Source: Mycolicibacterium austroafricanum
GTDB lineage: Bacteria; Actinomycetota; Actinomycetes; Mycobacteriales; Mycobacteriaceae
DNA length: 64,000 nucleotides
Reading direction: 5' to 3'
NCBI RefSeq assembly: GCF_902705885.1
Contig: NZ_CACSIP010000067.1
Location: 62,001 to 126,000, forward strand
Part shown: positions 50,516 through 58,310 of the stretch, piece by piece
Numbering within the stretch: the first letter of the stretch is position 1
How the letters are laid out: each line of letters opens with the position of its first letter
Position numbers and translations under genes: made by a program
The notes under the pieces: generated by a model
The model's input: only the letters and a program-made list of their open reading frames with translations
Database searches by the model: none
Told to the model about the DNA's origin: nothing

Positions 50516-51696
50516 TGGACTTCGACTACACGCCGGACCAGATTCAGCTGCGCAAGGATTACCGCGAACGCCTCGAGGCGGTGATGACCCCCGAAAGGCG
50601 CGCTGCGGTGGCCGGACTGAGGGAAGGCGGCGCCGCCATCACCGAAGTGCGCCGCGCTCTGGGTGCGGCCGGCCTGCTCGGGGTTGCCTGGCCGACCGAG
50701 TACGGTGGCCACGGCTTGGGCGCGATGGAGCAGTACATCTTCGGGGAGGAAGCCCGGCGGGTGAACGCGCCGCTACCGATGATCACGCTGAACACCGTGG
50801 GGCCCACACTGATTCAGTTCGGCACCGACGAGCAGAAGAAGACCTTCCTGCCCGCCATCCTCAGGGGTGAACTCGACTTCGCCATCGGGTACTCCGAACC
50901 CGGGGCCGGCAGCGATCTCGCATCGTTGCGCACCACCGCGGTCCGGGACGGCGATGAGTTCGTGATCAACGGCTCCAAGATGTTCACCAGCGGAGCGGAG
51001 TTCGCTGACTACATCTGGCTGGCTGCCCGCACCGATCCGAACGCAAAGAAACACAAGGGCATCACGCTCTTCATCGTTCCGACCAGCGCCCCGGGCTTCT
51101 CCTGGAAGCCGCTGCACACCATGCCGGGGGTGTCGACGTACTACACCTTCTACGATGACGTGCGCGTTCCAGCCAGCGCGATCGTGCTGGGCGAGAACGA
51201 GGGCTGGAAGCTGGTCACCAATCAGCTCAATCTCGAACGGGCAGCCCTCGGTAACCTGGGAGCACTGGAACCGCTGTTCGAGGCGACGTTGAAGTGGGCG
51301 AGCGAAACCCCGCTGGACGACGGTGTGGTGATCGACCAGCCCTGGGTGCAGCAGGCGCTGGCTCGGGTCGAAGCCCAGGTCTCCGCCTACCGGCTGCTCA
51401 ACCTGCGCGTGAACGCCAACATGGGATCGAGTGCGCTCGGTATGGCCACGGCTTCTGCCGCAAAGGTTTTCGGTACCGAACTCACCCAGCAGGTGGCGCG
51501 CGAGCTGCTCGACGTGGTCGGTCACGCCGCTGTGCGCAAAGACGAAGCCGCCCCCTTGAAGGGTGAACTCGAGAGCGCCTACCGCCTGGCGGTCATCAAC
51601 ACGTTCGGAGGAGGGGCCAATGAGCTCCAACGCGACATCATCGCGATGGCCGGTCTCGGGATGCCTCGGGCACCTCGGGACATGCGGGCGTCCTGA
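50515..51696 (+). CDS. Acyl-CoA dehydrogenase (FadE29/ChsE2-like position)
   Basis: The 393-residue flavoenzyme has IGYSEPGAGSDLASLRT, VINGSKMFTSGAEFADYIWLAART, YTFYDDVRVPASAIVLGENEGW and the C-terminal AYRLAVINTFGGGANELQRDIIAMAGLGMPR block. The full flavin loop is present. With the shorter dehydrogenase at 52713 it would form an alpha2beta2 enzyme as in ChsE1-ChsE2, which dehydrogenates 2'-propanoyl-CoA steroid side chains. Assignment to a steroid substrate is by gene order, not by substrate residues. Confidence 0.9.
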   Translation: MDFDYTPDQIQLRKDYRERLEAVMTPERRAAVAGLREGGAAITEVRRALGAAGLLGVAWPTEYGGHGLGAMEQYIFGEEARRVNAPLPMITLNTVGPTLIQFGTDEQKKTFLPAILRGELDFAIGYSEPGAGSDLASLRTTAVRDGDEFVINGSKMFTSGAEFADYIWLAARTDPNAKKHKGITLFIVPTSAPGFSWKPLHTMPGVSTYYTFYDDVRVPASAIVLGENEGWKLVTNQLNLERAALGNLGALEPLFEATLKWASETPLDDGVVIDQPWVQQALARVEAQVSAYRLLNLRVNANMGSSALGMATASAAKVFGTELTQQVARELLDVVGHAAVRKDEAAPLKGELESAYRLAVINTFGGGANELQRDIIAMAGLGMPRAPRDMRAS

Positions 51697-51729
51697 ATTG
51701 AAACCTCCACCTATGAAAGGGACGGACAC

Positions 51730-52278
51730 GTGACTGAGGTCGACAAGGACGAACTCCGCCGGCGACTCGACGCACTCATCGGCCAGCCGATCAGCTCGGG
51801 ACAACCGGTGAAGTCGCCAGATCCGGTGAATGCGCCCATGATCCGGCACTGGGCATACGCACTCAGTGACTTCAATCCTGCATACCTCGACGAGGACTTC
51901 GCGAAGAACTCGCGTTACGGAGGCCTCGTATCGCCACCGGTGATGCTGCAGTCTTGGACGATGGCCCCGCCCAAGCTCGAGGGCATCCACGAGCGCGGCG
52001 GCGTTCCCGTGGAGCTGGGCGAGAATCCGCTGCAGTTCCTCGCCGACGCCGGTTACACGGGCATCGTCGCCACCAACTCCGAGTTCGAGATCGAGCGCTA
52101 CCCGCGCGTGGGTGACGACCTCACGGCAGAAACAGTTTTCGAGACCATCTCCGACGAGAAGAAGACCGCCATGGGTACCGGCTTCTTCGTCACCTGGATG
52201 ACGACATACCGCAACCAGGACGGCGAGGTCATCGGCCGGCAGCGGTTCCGCACCCTGCGATTCAAGAAGGCCGACTGA
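51730..52278 (+). CDS. MaoC-like N-terminal dehydratase, free-standing half of ChsH2-type protein
   Basis: The 182-residue hotdog protein has the FAS1-like dehydratase block ALSDFNPAYLDEDFAKNSRYGGLVSPPVMLQSW (about 44-76), in which the hydratase His is Tyr, and a C-terminal VFETISDEKKTAMGTGFFVTWMTTYRNQDGEVIG. It matches the N-terminal part of ChsH2-type proteins, which normally continue into a DUF35 domain. Here the DUF35 is a separate gene one base downstream. GTG 51730 has AAAGGGA upstream. It would pair with the ChsH1-like protein at 53816 to give an active enoyl-CoA hydratase. Confidence 0.85.
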   Translation: MTEVDKDELRRRLDALIGQPISSGQPVKSPDPVNAPMIRHWAYALSDFNPAYLDEDFAKNSRYGGLVSPPVMLQSWTMAPPKLEGIHERGGVPVELGENPLQFLADAGYTGIVATNSEFEIERYPRVGDDLTAETVFETISDEKKTAMGTGFFVTWMTTYRNQDGEVIGRQRFRTLRFKKAD

Positions 52279-52279
52279 C

Positions 52280-52693
52280 ATGGCACAGCGACTCGCGCCG
52301 TCGATCAGTCCGGACACGGAGTTCTTCTGGTCCGGACTCAAAGAGGGCGAATTGCGTATCCAGCGATGCACGAACTGCCAGACGCTGCGCGTACCGCCGC
52401 GGCCGATGTGCGGCAATTGCCAGTCACTCGACTGGGATTACCTGGTATCGACAGGACGCGGGACGGTGTACAGCTTCGTAATGCCGCAATACCCCCCGTT
52501 GCCCTTCCTGCAATATCCCTACGTGGTCGCCCTGATCGAGCTCGACGAAGGTGTCCGCATCGTCTCGAATCTGTGTGAAATCGAACCCGGCGACATCAAA
52601 ACCGGGATGCCCGTTGAAGTCTTCTACGACACGTTCGAAGCACTCCCCAGCGGCGACGAACTGGTACTGCACCAGTTCCGGCCCGCGAGCTGA
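52280..52693 (+). CDS. DUF35 zinc-ribbon/OB-fold protein, free-standing half of ChsH2-type protein
   Basis: The 137-residue protein has a zinc ribbon with Cys30, Cys33, Cys44 and Cys47 (CTNC...CGNC) and an OB-fold (GTVYSFVMPQYPPLPFLQYPYVVALIELDEGVRIVSNL). In the sterol system the DUF35 domain of ChsH2 binds the aldolase Ltp2 and is needed for its activity. The gene starts one base after the MaoC-like gene stop, so the pair corresponds to one two-domain protein cut at the linker. A second DUF35 protein is at 4832. Confidence 0.87.
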   Translation: MAQRLAPSISPDTEFFWSGLKEGELRIQRCTNCQTLRVPPRPMCGNCQSLDWDYLVSTGRGTVYSFVMPQYPPLPFLQYPYVVALIELDEGVRIVSNLCEIEPGDIKTGMPVEVFYDTFEALPSGDELVLHQFRPAS

Positions 52694-52712
52694 ACCGAGG
52701 CGGAACACAAAT

Positions 52713-53819
52713 ATGGACTTCTCCTTCACCGAAGAACAAGAAACGGTCGGCAAGGTGGCCCGGCAGCTTTTCGAGGCCCGCGCCACTCCCGAGCGCCTCA
52801 CCGAGCTCGAGTCCGGCGACGTGCGCTACGACGCGGCGCTGTGGACTGAGCTCGCATCATCAGACCTGCTGGGCATCGCGCTCCCCGAATCCGTCGGCGG
52901 CAGTGGTGGTGGATTCCTCGAACTGGGCATGCTGCTCTCAGAGGTCGGTTGGAGCGTCGCCCCGGTCCCCGTCTATGCCACGTTGACGCTCGGCGCTGAC
53001 ACCATTGCGCGACATGGCGATTCGGATGTGCAGCAGCGCTATCTGCCCGGTGTCGTGGACGGCAGCGTCATTCTGACGGCCGCACTCGCCGAGGCGGGTA
53101 ACTCCAACCCGGCAGCACCTCGAAGCACGACCGCGCGCCGGCACGGCGATACCTGGCTTGTCGAGGGCGTCAAGGAAATGGTTCCCGCAGCACAGCTCGC
53201 CCACGCGATCGTCGTGTCCGCCGTCGCCGACGACGGGCCCGGGCTGTTCGTCGTCGACACAGATGCAGCTGAGGTCGTAGTCACGCCGGTGCCGACCACC
53301 GACAGCGAGCCCTACGCACAAGTGACCTTGACAGGTGCACCCGCTCGGCGGCTGAACGGCGACGGCGACCTCGTCGGGTCTCTGTACACCCGGGCGCTGG
53401 TGGGACTGTGCGCCATCCAGGTCGGCGTCACCGAGCGGGCGTTGCGCATCGCCGCGTCCTACACGGCCGAACGCGAGCAGTTCGGCCGACCGATCGGATC
53501 CTTTCAGGCCGTGCAGCAGCGCATGGCCGACGCCTTCATCGACACGGAGGCGATCAGATGGACGACCTGGCACGCCGCGTGGCTGATCGCCGAAGGGAGG
53601 CCTGCAGAGCGGGAGGCGGCCATCGCCAAGTTCTGGGCCGCGGAGGCCGGCGCGCGCGTGGTTGCCACCGCGCAGCAGGTGCACGGCGGCATGGGTATCG
53701 ACGTCACCTATCCCGTGTCCCGGTACTACCTGTGGGCCAAGGACATCGAGCTCGCCCTCGGATCCGCCTCCCAGCAGCTCGCCCGGCTCGGCACCGCATA
53801 CCCGGAAGGACGCAAATGA
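52713..53819 (+). CDS. Acyl-CoA dehydrogenase (FadE28/ChsE1-like position)
   Basis: The 368-residue protein has the N-terminal FSFTEEQETVGKVARQLFEARA and GIALPESVGGSGGGFLELGMLLSEVGWSVAPVPVYATLTLGADTI, and a C-terminal EREQFGRPIGSFQAVQQRMADAFIDTE and VHGGMGIDVTYPVSRYYLWAKDIE. The SEPGAGSD loop is replaced by LAEAGNSNPAAPRSTTA. That fits the accessory subunit of a heterotetrameric acyl-CoA dehydrogenase with the 50515 product. ATG 52713 is preceded by GAGGCGGAA, and its stop overlaps the next start (ATGA). Confidence 0.88.
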   Translation: MDFSFTEEQETVGKVARQLFEARATPERLTELESGDVRYDAALWTELASSDLLGIALPESVGGSGGGFLELGMLLSEVGWSVAPVPVYATLTLGADTIARHGDSDVQQRYLPGVVDGSVILTAALAEAGNSNPAAPRSTTARRHGDTWLVEGVKEMVPAAQLAHAIVVSAVADDGPGLFVVDTDAAEVVVTPVPTTDSEPYAQVTLTGAPARRLNGDGDLVGSLYTRALVGLCAIQVGVTERALRIAASYTAEREQFGRPIGSFQAVQQRMADAFIDTEAIRWTTWHAAWLIAEGRPAEREAAIAKFWAAEAGARVVATAQQVHGGMGIDVTYPVSRYYLWAKDIELALGSASQQLARLGTAYPEGRK

Positions 53820-54268
53820 CCTCCACCGCAACGCGCACGACAACCCTGGCGTACAACGCCATCAATGTGGGTGACGAGATCACGCCGATGGAGGTCCCCG
53901 TCACCACCACGTTGATCGTCGCCGGGGCGATCGCATCGAGGGACTACATGCCGGTGCACCATGATCGCGACTTCGCGACCGGCCAGGGTTCGCCGGACAT
54001 CTTTCTCAACATCCTCACCACAAACGGACTGTGCGTGAAGTTCCTGCACGACTGGGCCGGTCCCGAGGCCGTGGTGAAGAAGCTGTCGATTCGCCTCGGC
54101 GTACCCGCGTTCCCCAACGACCCGCTGCATTTCACCGGCAGCGTGAGCGGTAAGTCGATATCGGGCAACGAGGGCCTGGTCGAGGTGACGCTGAAGGGAA
54201 GCAACAAACTTGGTGACCACGTCACCGGCACTGCGATCCTCAGCCTGCTGAACGGGGTCGAAGCGTGA
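53816..54268 (+). CDS. ChsH1-like MaoC family protein
   Basis: The 150-residue hotdog protein has the block SRDYMPVHHDRDFATGQGSPDIFLNILTTNGL, which closely resembles what I recall of ChsH1 (Rv3541c), and ends with KLGDHVTGTAILSLLNG as that family does. ChsH1 pairs with the MaoC domain of ChsH2 to hydrate a steroid 2-enoyl-CoA. Asp and His of the hydratase motif are present in DYMPVHHDRD. It lies between the short dehydrogenase and the aldolase genes with four-base overlaps on both sides. Confidence 0.88.
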   Translation: MTSTATRTTTLAYNAINVGDEITPMEVPVTTTLIVAGAIASRDYMPVHHDRDFATGQGSPDIFLNILTTNGLCVKFLHDWAGPEAVVKKLSIRLGVPAFPNDPLHFTGSVSGKSISGNEGLVEVTLKGSNKLGDHVTGTAILSLLNGVEA

Positions 54269-55434
54269 GCGACGGCATCGGCGGGCGGGCCGCGCTGGTC
54301 GGCATCGGCCAGACCGAGTTCTCCAAAGAATCGGGCCGGACCGAGATGCAGCTGGCCTGTGAAGCAGTGAAGGCTGCCATCGACGACGCGGGCCTCCGCC
54401 CGAGCGACATCGACGGCATGGTGACCTTCTCCGTCGACGAGAACGAAGAGATCGAGGTCGCTCGCAACGTCGGCATCGGCAACCTGTCGTTTTTCACCCG
54501 GGTTCCACATGGCGGCGGCGCCGCCGCGGGGACTGTCATGCAGGCGGCAATGGCTGTCGCCACCGGCGCCGCCGAAGCCGTGGTCTGTTACCGGGCCTTC
54601 AACGAGCGGTCTGGGTTCCGATTCGGTGGTGCCGGGCGGCAGCCTGGTGTCACGCCTCTGTGGATGGCGCCGTACGCCCCGTTCGGGTTCATGACCCCGG
54701 CGGCGTGGGTCTCACTGCACGCCCAGCGTTACATGTCGACCTACGGCGTCACCAACGCGGACTTCGGCAAGATCTCGGTCATCGACCGCAAACACGCCGC
54801 GAAGAATCCCGATGCTTGGTTCTATGGCAAGCCGATCACGATCGAGGACCACCAGCAGTCCCGCTGGATCGTCGAACCCGTTGTCCGCCTGTTGGACTGC
54901 TGCCAGGAGAGTGACGGCGGCGTCGCGATGGTGGTCACCAGCCTCGAGCGGGCGCGCGACCTGCCCAACCCGCCCGCGGTCATCACCGCGGCGGCACAAG
55001 GTGCGGCCTTCGACGGCGAGGTGATGACAAGTTACTACCGTGACGACATCACGGGACTGCCCGAGATGGGTGTCGTCGGCAACAAGCTGTGGCGCGACTC
55101 CGGACTCAAGCCAGAAGACATCTCCACGGCGTTTCTCTACGACCACTTCACCCCGTTCGTGTTCACCCAGCTCGAAGAACTCGGCTTCTGTGGACGTGGC
55201 GAGGCGAAGGACTATGTCGACGTCGACGAATTGTCGATCGGCGGGCGGATGCCGATCAATACAAACGGTGGGTTGCTCGGTGAGGCGTACATCCACGGTA
55301 TGAACGGCATCACCGAGGGTGTCCGGCAGATACGGGGCACCTCCCACAACCAGGTGGACAACGTCGAACACGTGCTGGTCACGTCAGGTACCGGCGTACC
55401 CACCAGTGGTCTGATCCTGGCACCCGTCCGCTAG
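54265..55434 (+). CDS. Ltp2-like thiolase-fold retro-aldolase
   Basis: The 389-residue thiolase-fold protein lacks the thiolase cysteine (PHGGGAAAG, 81-89) and has two tyrosines, Tyr292 (LYDHFTPF) and Tyr342 (EAYIHGMNG). These fall at almost the numbers reported, as I remember, for catalytic Tyr294 and Tyr344 of Ltp2 from Thermomonospora curvata. Ltp2 splits 17-hydroxy-20-carboxyl-CoA steroids to a ketone and propionyl-CoA when bound to the ChsH2 DUF35 domain. Gene order supports the same chemistry here. GTG 54265 overlaps the ChsH1-like stop. Confidence 0.87.
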   Translation: MSDGIGGRAALVGIGQTEFSKESGRTEMQLACEAVKAAIDDAGLRPSDIDGMVTFSVDENEEIEVARNVGIGNLSFFTRVPHGGGAAAGTVMQAAMAVATGAAEAVVCYRAFNERSGFRFGGAGRQPGVTPLWMAPYAPFGFMTPAAWVSLHAQRYMSTYGVTNADFGKISVIDRKHAAKNPDAWFYGKPITIEDHQQSRWIVEPVVRLLDCCQESDGGVAMVVTSLERARDLPNPPAVITAAAQGAAFDGEVMTSYYRDDITGLPEMGVVGNKLWRDSGLKPEDISTAFLYDHFTPFVFTQLEELGFCGRGEAKDYVDVDELSIGGRMPINTNGGLLGEAYIHGMNGITEGVRQIRGTSHNQVDNVEHVLVTSGTGVPTSGLILAPVR

Positions 55435-55444
55435 CCTCTCCCGC

Positions 55445-56047
55445 ATGACGCAAGCCACCGCCGCCGACACCCGGGAGATGATCATCTCGGCGGCATTTGC
55501 TTGCTTTCGAACACGCGGCCTCGCAAAGACCACCATCGTCGACATCGCCCGGAAAGCTGACGTCTCCCGGAGCACGTTCTACGAGTACTTCAACGACAAG
55601 GAGACGATCGTCGAGGCGTGTGCCGAGGCTGCGTCTCAGCGGTTCTACCGCAACATGGCGACCGCCATCGATCGGTATGGCGGTGGCACGCTCGAAGGCC
55701 GGCTGGTGCGGGCCGCGGTGTTCGTCGCGCAGGCACGCCGGGTGGTGGAGCCGGAGGTGTACTTCGATCCAGAAGAAGTGAACCTCATGCTCACCAAGAA
55801 CGCAGCAGCGCTGCTGCGGGAGTGCGCCGAGTTTCTTGCGCCCTACGTGGCGGCCGCGCGAGTCACCGGCGAGGTACGCGGCGACCTGGACATACCCACC
55901 GCAACGGAGTGGTTCTCCCGAATGTTGTTCTCACTGTTCACCACCCCGTCGCCCTACTTCGACTCGCACGACGACGACGCGGTCGCTGAGTTCGTGCGGC
56001 GCTATGTCGTCGCCGGCTTCGGCGACCGCCGTCCTGGGCGTCGTTAG
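55445..56047 (+). CDS. TetR family transcriptional regulator
   Basis: The 200-residue protein has an N-terminal helix-turn-helix (KTTIVDIARKADVSRSTFYEYFNDKETI, about 28-55) and an all-helical ligand domain. It follows the aldolase gene by ten bases and is probably the repressor of the igr-like operon. Its C-terminal block RMLFSLFTTPSPYFDSHDDDAVAEFV is clearly related to that of the TetR at 60721. The final bases overlap a remnant of another gene on the opposite strand (56044-56076). Confidence 0.9.
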   Translation: MTQATAADTREMIISAAFACFRTRGLAKTTIVDIARKADVSRSTFYEYFNDKETIVEACAEAASQRFYRNMATAIDRYGGGTLEGRLVRAAVFVAQARRVVEPEVYFDPEEVNLMLTKNAAALLRECAEFLAPYVAAARVTGEVRGDLDIPTATEWFSRMLFSLFTTPSPYFDSHDDDAVAEFVRRYVVAGFGDRRPGRR

Positions 56048-56076
56048 TCGCTCGCCGGCAGCGGCTTGGCCTCCTT
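56044..56076 (-). pseudogene. C-terminal remnant of a small conserved protein gene
   Basis: Read on the minus strand, these bases encode KEAKPLPASD and a stop, identical to the last ten residues of the intact 99-residue protein at 62463-62762. A stop codon lies five codons upstream, so only the tail survives. It overlaps the TetR stop in the same way that the intact gene's end overlaps a TetR-like relic at 62438-62466. Confidence 0.6.
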
Positions 56077-56082
56077 GTCGGG

Positions 56083-56140
56083 CGCGGACTGCTACCTTGT
56101 TCGCCGTTGCCGACCAGGCTGGTCACCGTCGCAGTCCGCG
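56083..56140. terminator. Nested inverted repeats between convergent genes
   Basis: CGCGGACTGC (56083-56092) and GCAGTCCGCG (56131-56140) are exact inverted repeats. The loop contains a second perfect repeat, GACCAG-G-CTGGTC (56112-56124). The structure lies between the TetR stop and the stop of the minus-strand SDR gene, so a bidirectional terminator is likely. Confidence 0.5.
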
Positions 56141-56147
56141 GGCTCAA

Positions 56148-57011
56148 TCAGACGTGGTAGTCATACCACTTGAGGTATCCGCCGGCGTCCACTCGGAGCT
56201 GAACTCCGGTAACATATCTGGATTCGTCCGAAGCGAGCCACAGAACCGCATTGCTGACATCTTCGGGTTCGATGTAGGGGATTTTCATCGCCTGCTGCAC
56301 GGCGAATACCGGCTCGGCGTCGTCCCGGCCGGGGTGCTCGAGATCGGGCCGGAACACCCGGTACATCGGGTCGCTGTGCAGCATAGCGGTGTTCACATTG
56401 GTGGGGTGAACGATGTTGGCGCGGATGCCGCGGGGCGCCAGCTCAGTCGCCAAGTCGTGGACGTAGGCGGACAAAGCGCGCTTCGAGTGAACGTACGCGG
56501 TACCACCGGGGTCAGTGCCGGGATTGTCCTTCTTCGCGAAATCCATCATGGCGGAGGTGGATCCGACCGCGATGAGGGAGGCGCCTTCGCCCACGTGGGG
56601 AAGCGCCTCTTGAAGGGCGTTGATGGATCCGACGAGATTGGTGTTGATCACATCCGACCAGGCCTGCAGTTCGGGTTTGCCCTCTGCCCCCATCACCCCG
56701 GCTTGGGCGACCACCACGTCCAGCCGGCCCAGTACCGCGATGCCGTCCTCGATGGCGGCGCGGACCTCGGCGGCGTCCCGGACGTCGGCCTGCCTGGCGA
56801 ACGCGGTGCGACCGGCCTTCTCGACCAGCCGTGCGGTCTCCTCCAGGTCCTCGGGTCGCGATAGCTGGTATGCGACGGTGCTCAGATCGCGGCACAGATC
56901 CAGCAGGATGACGTCAGCGCCCTCATCGGCGAGCCGGACCGCGTGCGCGCGACCCTGTCCCCGGGCCGCACCGGTGATGAGTGCGACCTTGCCTTCCACT
57001 CGTCCCGTCAT
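56148..57011 (-). CDS. Mycofactocin-type SDR family oxidoreductase
   Basis: The 287-residue SDR begins MTGRVEGKVALITGAARGQG. It has the expanded segment after beta-2 (LDLCRDLSTVAYQLSRPEDLEETARLV), Ser151, Tyr173 and Lys177, and IVHPTNVNTAMLHSDPMYRVF...IPYIEPEDVSNAVLWLASDESRYVTG. These are family marks of mycofactocin-coupled dehydrogenases. Its ATG overlaps the stop of the amidohydrolase gene. A truncated relative of its N-terminus is at 61423-61515. The expected redox partner (mycofactocin system) must be encoded elsewhere. Confidence 0.88.
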   Translation of the reverse strand: MTGRVEGKVALITGAARGQGRAHAVRLADEGADVILLDLCRDLSTVAYQLSRPEDLEETARLVEKAGRTAFARQADVRDAAEVRAAIEDGIAVLGRLDVVVAQAGVMGAEGKPELQAWSDVINTNLVGSINALQEALPHVGEGASLIAVGSTSAMMDFAKKDNPGTDPGGTAYVHSKRALSAYVHDLATELAPRGIRANIVHPTNVNTAMLHSDPMYRVFRPDLEHPGRDDAEPVFAVQQAMKIPYIEPEDVSNAVLWLASDESRYVTGVQLRVDAGGYLKWYDYHV

Positions 57012-58201
57012 GATCCGCTCCGTTCGGGGGTGGGGATGTGGTACAGCCGCGCTGCATTGTCGCCCATGAGATTTCGGCGCACGCGCGGTTCGAGGCCGGA
57101 CAGCGCCTCTGCGGCGAGGTCGAGGCCGTTGGGGTACGTGCACGTGGGGTGCGGATAGTCGGTCTCGAACATGATGTGCTCGGAACCGAGCGCATCGATG
57201 GCAGCGGCCAACCCGGTGCGCTCGAACCAGAAGCAGGCGTGGATCTGCCTTCTGAAGTACTCCGAGGGCGGCATGCTCAGGTAGTCGAGCGTTCCCGGCG
57301 GGAGCTCACCAGCCTGGTGGTCCAGCGCCTGCATGAAGAAAGGAATCCAGCCGACCCCGCTCTCGACGGAGACGATCTGCAATGTCGGGAATCTTTCGAG
57401 GACGCCAGAGAAGACCATGTTCGCCAGGCACGAGGCGTTGTTGAGGTACAACATGCCCGAACCGACGGCGAGTTTCTGATCCAGCCCCAACGACGGCCAG
57501 CCCACCGTGCCGAACCAGTCGATGTCCGATTCGGCGGCCCCGATATGGAAATTGATCGGGAGGCCCAGGCTGCTGCAGGCCGCCCACAATGGATTCCAGT
57601 ACGGTTCACCAAGATCGGGTAGGCCGTGCTGGTGCGGGGCGGTAGTGGTGTTGATCCCGCGCAGACCCAGGCCGTGCGCTCTTTCGACTTCAGCGACCGC
57701 CACGTCAACGTCCCACCACGGCAACGCGGCCATCGGCACCAGTCGGTCAGCGGACTGATCCTGCATCTCGGCCATCGCATCGTTGAAGATCTTCACAGTC
57801 AGCAGCCGAAGCTCCGGATCGGCGAGCTTCGCAAACGTCTGGCCGCCGAGTCCGAAGGTGTTGGGGTAGATGATCTGCGCCCAAACGCCCAATTCGTCCA
57901 TCGTGCTGATGCGGTCGGCGATCGAGTATGCGCCCGCATGCACGTCCTCGATGCCGAGACCGAAGAACTGCGTCCCGAAGACCTTAGAGCCGTCAGCTTT
58001 GATCACCGCCGCACCACCGGCTTTGCTCAATTCCACACCGTCGACGACCCACGTCGGCGTGCCGTTCGAGTCTGGCAGGACGCGGGGCAGGCGTTCGCGG
58101 AATTCGGCCGGTGCACGCGAACTCCACAGGTCGTGCGGCTCGGTCAGATGAGTATCAGCGTCGATCACGTACACGTCGTCGAAGATGCTTGGCACAGCCA
58201 T
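57008..58201 (-). CDS. Amidohydrolase-2 family protein
   Basis: The 397-residue TIM-barrel protein has a D-x-H-x-x-E motif (Asp16, His18, Glu21 in DADTHLTEP), INFHIGAAESDIDWFG, SVESGVGWIPFFMQALDHQ and the late aspartate FETDYPHPTC. The family includes metal-dependent decarboxylases and hydrolases of ring-derived acids. It is the fourth paralogue in the window and is again linked to a dehydrogenase, here the mycofactocin-type SDR. ATG 58201 diverges from the fused CoA-transferase gene. Confidence 0.87.
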   Translation of the reverse strand: MAVPSIFDDVYVIDADTHLTEPHDLWSSRAPAEFRERLPRVLPDSNGTPTWVVDGVELSKAGGAAVIKADGSKVFGTQFFGLGIEDVHAGAYSIADRISTMDELGVWAQIIYPNTFGLGGQTFAKLADPELRLLTVKIFNDAMAEMQDQSADRLVPMAALPWWDVDVAVAEVERAHGLGLRGINTTTAPHQHGLPDLGEPYWNPLWAACSSLGLPINFHIGAAESDIDWFGTVGWPSLGLDQKLAVGSGMLYLNNASCLANMVFSGVLERFPTLQIVSVESGVGWIPFFMQALDHQAGELPPGTLDYLSMPPSEYFRRQIHACFWFERTGLAAAIDALGSEHIMFETDYPHPTCTYPNGLDLAAEALSGLEPRVRRNLMGDNAARLYHIPTPERSGS

Positions 58202-58310
58202 GATCCGCCTTTGATCTACTAAAGATGTTCTCGGTCAGAGCATTCTGAAGTCTTGTTAACACTCCATGCGATACTGTAAACCTTAGTTCTCGGAATTGAA
58301 AGGATCTGTT
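58202..58310. promoter_or_regulatory. Divergent promoter region, amidohydrolase / fused CoA-transferase
   Basis: This 109-base AT-richer gap contains TGTTCTCGGTCA (58226-58237), close to TGTTCTCGGTTA beside the IclR gene (24112-24123), and a further TTCTCGG near 58287. A partial dyad AGATGTTCT-n5-AGAGCATTCT spans about 58223-58246. GATACTGTAAAC resembles a -10 region for the transferase gene. A regulator of the IclR or TetR type could act here. Confidence 0.4.

Noticed and set aside
52276-52280. Frameshift or sequencing error between MaoC-like and DUF35 genes
   Set aside because: Both proteins have sensible ends and starts with an ATG one base after the stop, which is normal for this genome. 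A frameshift remains possible and is listed as a refuting test.
50773-52416. 547-codon minus-strand frame across the igr-like cassette
   Set aside because: It runs antisense through three well-supported genes and has no recognisable domain.
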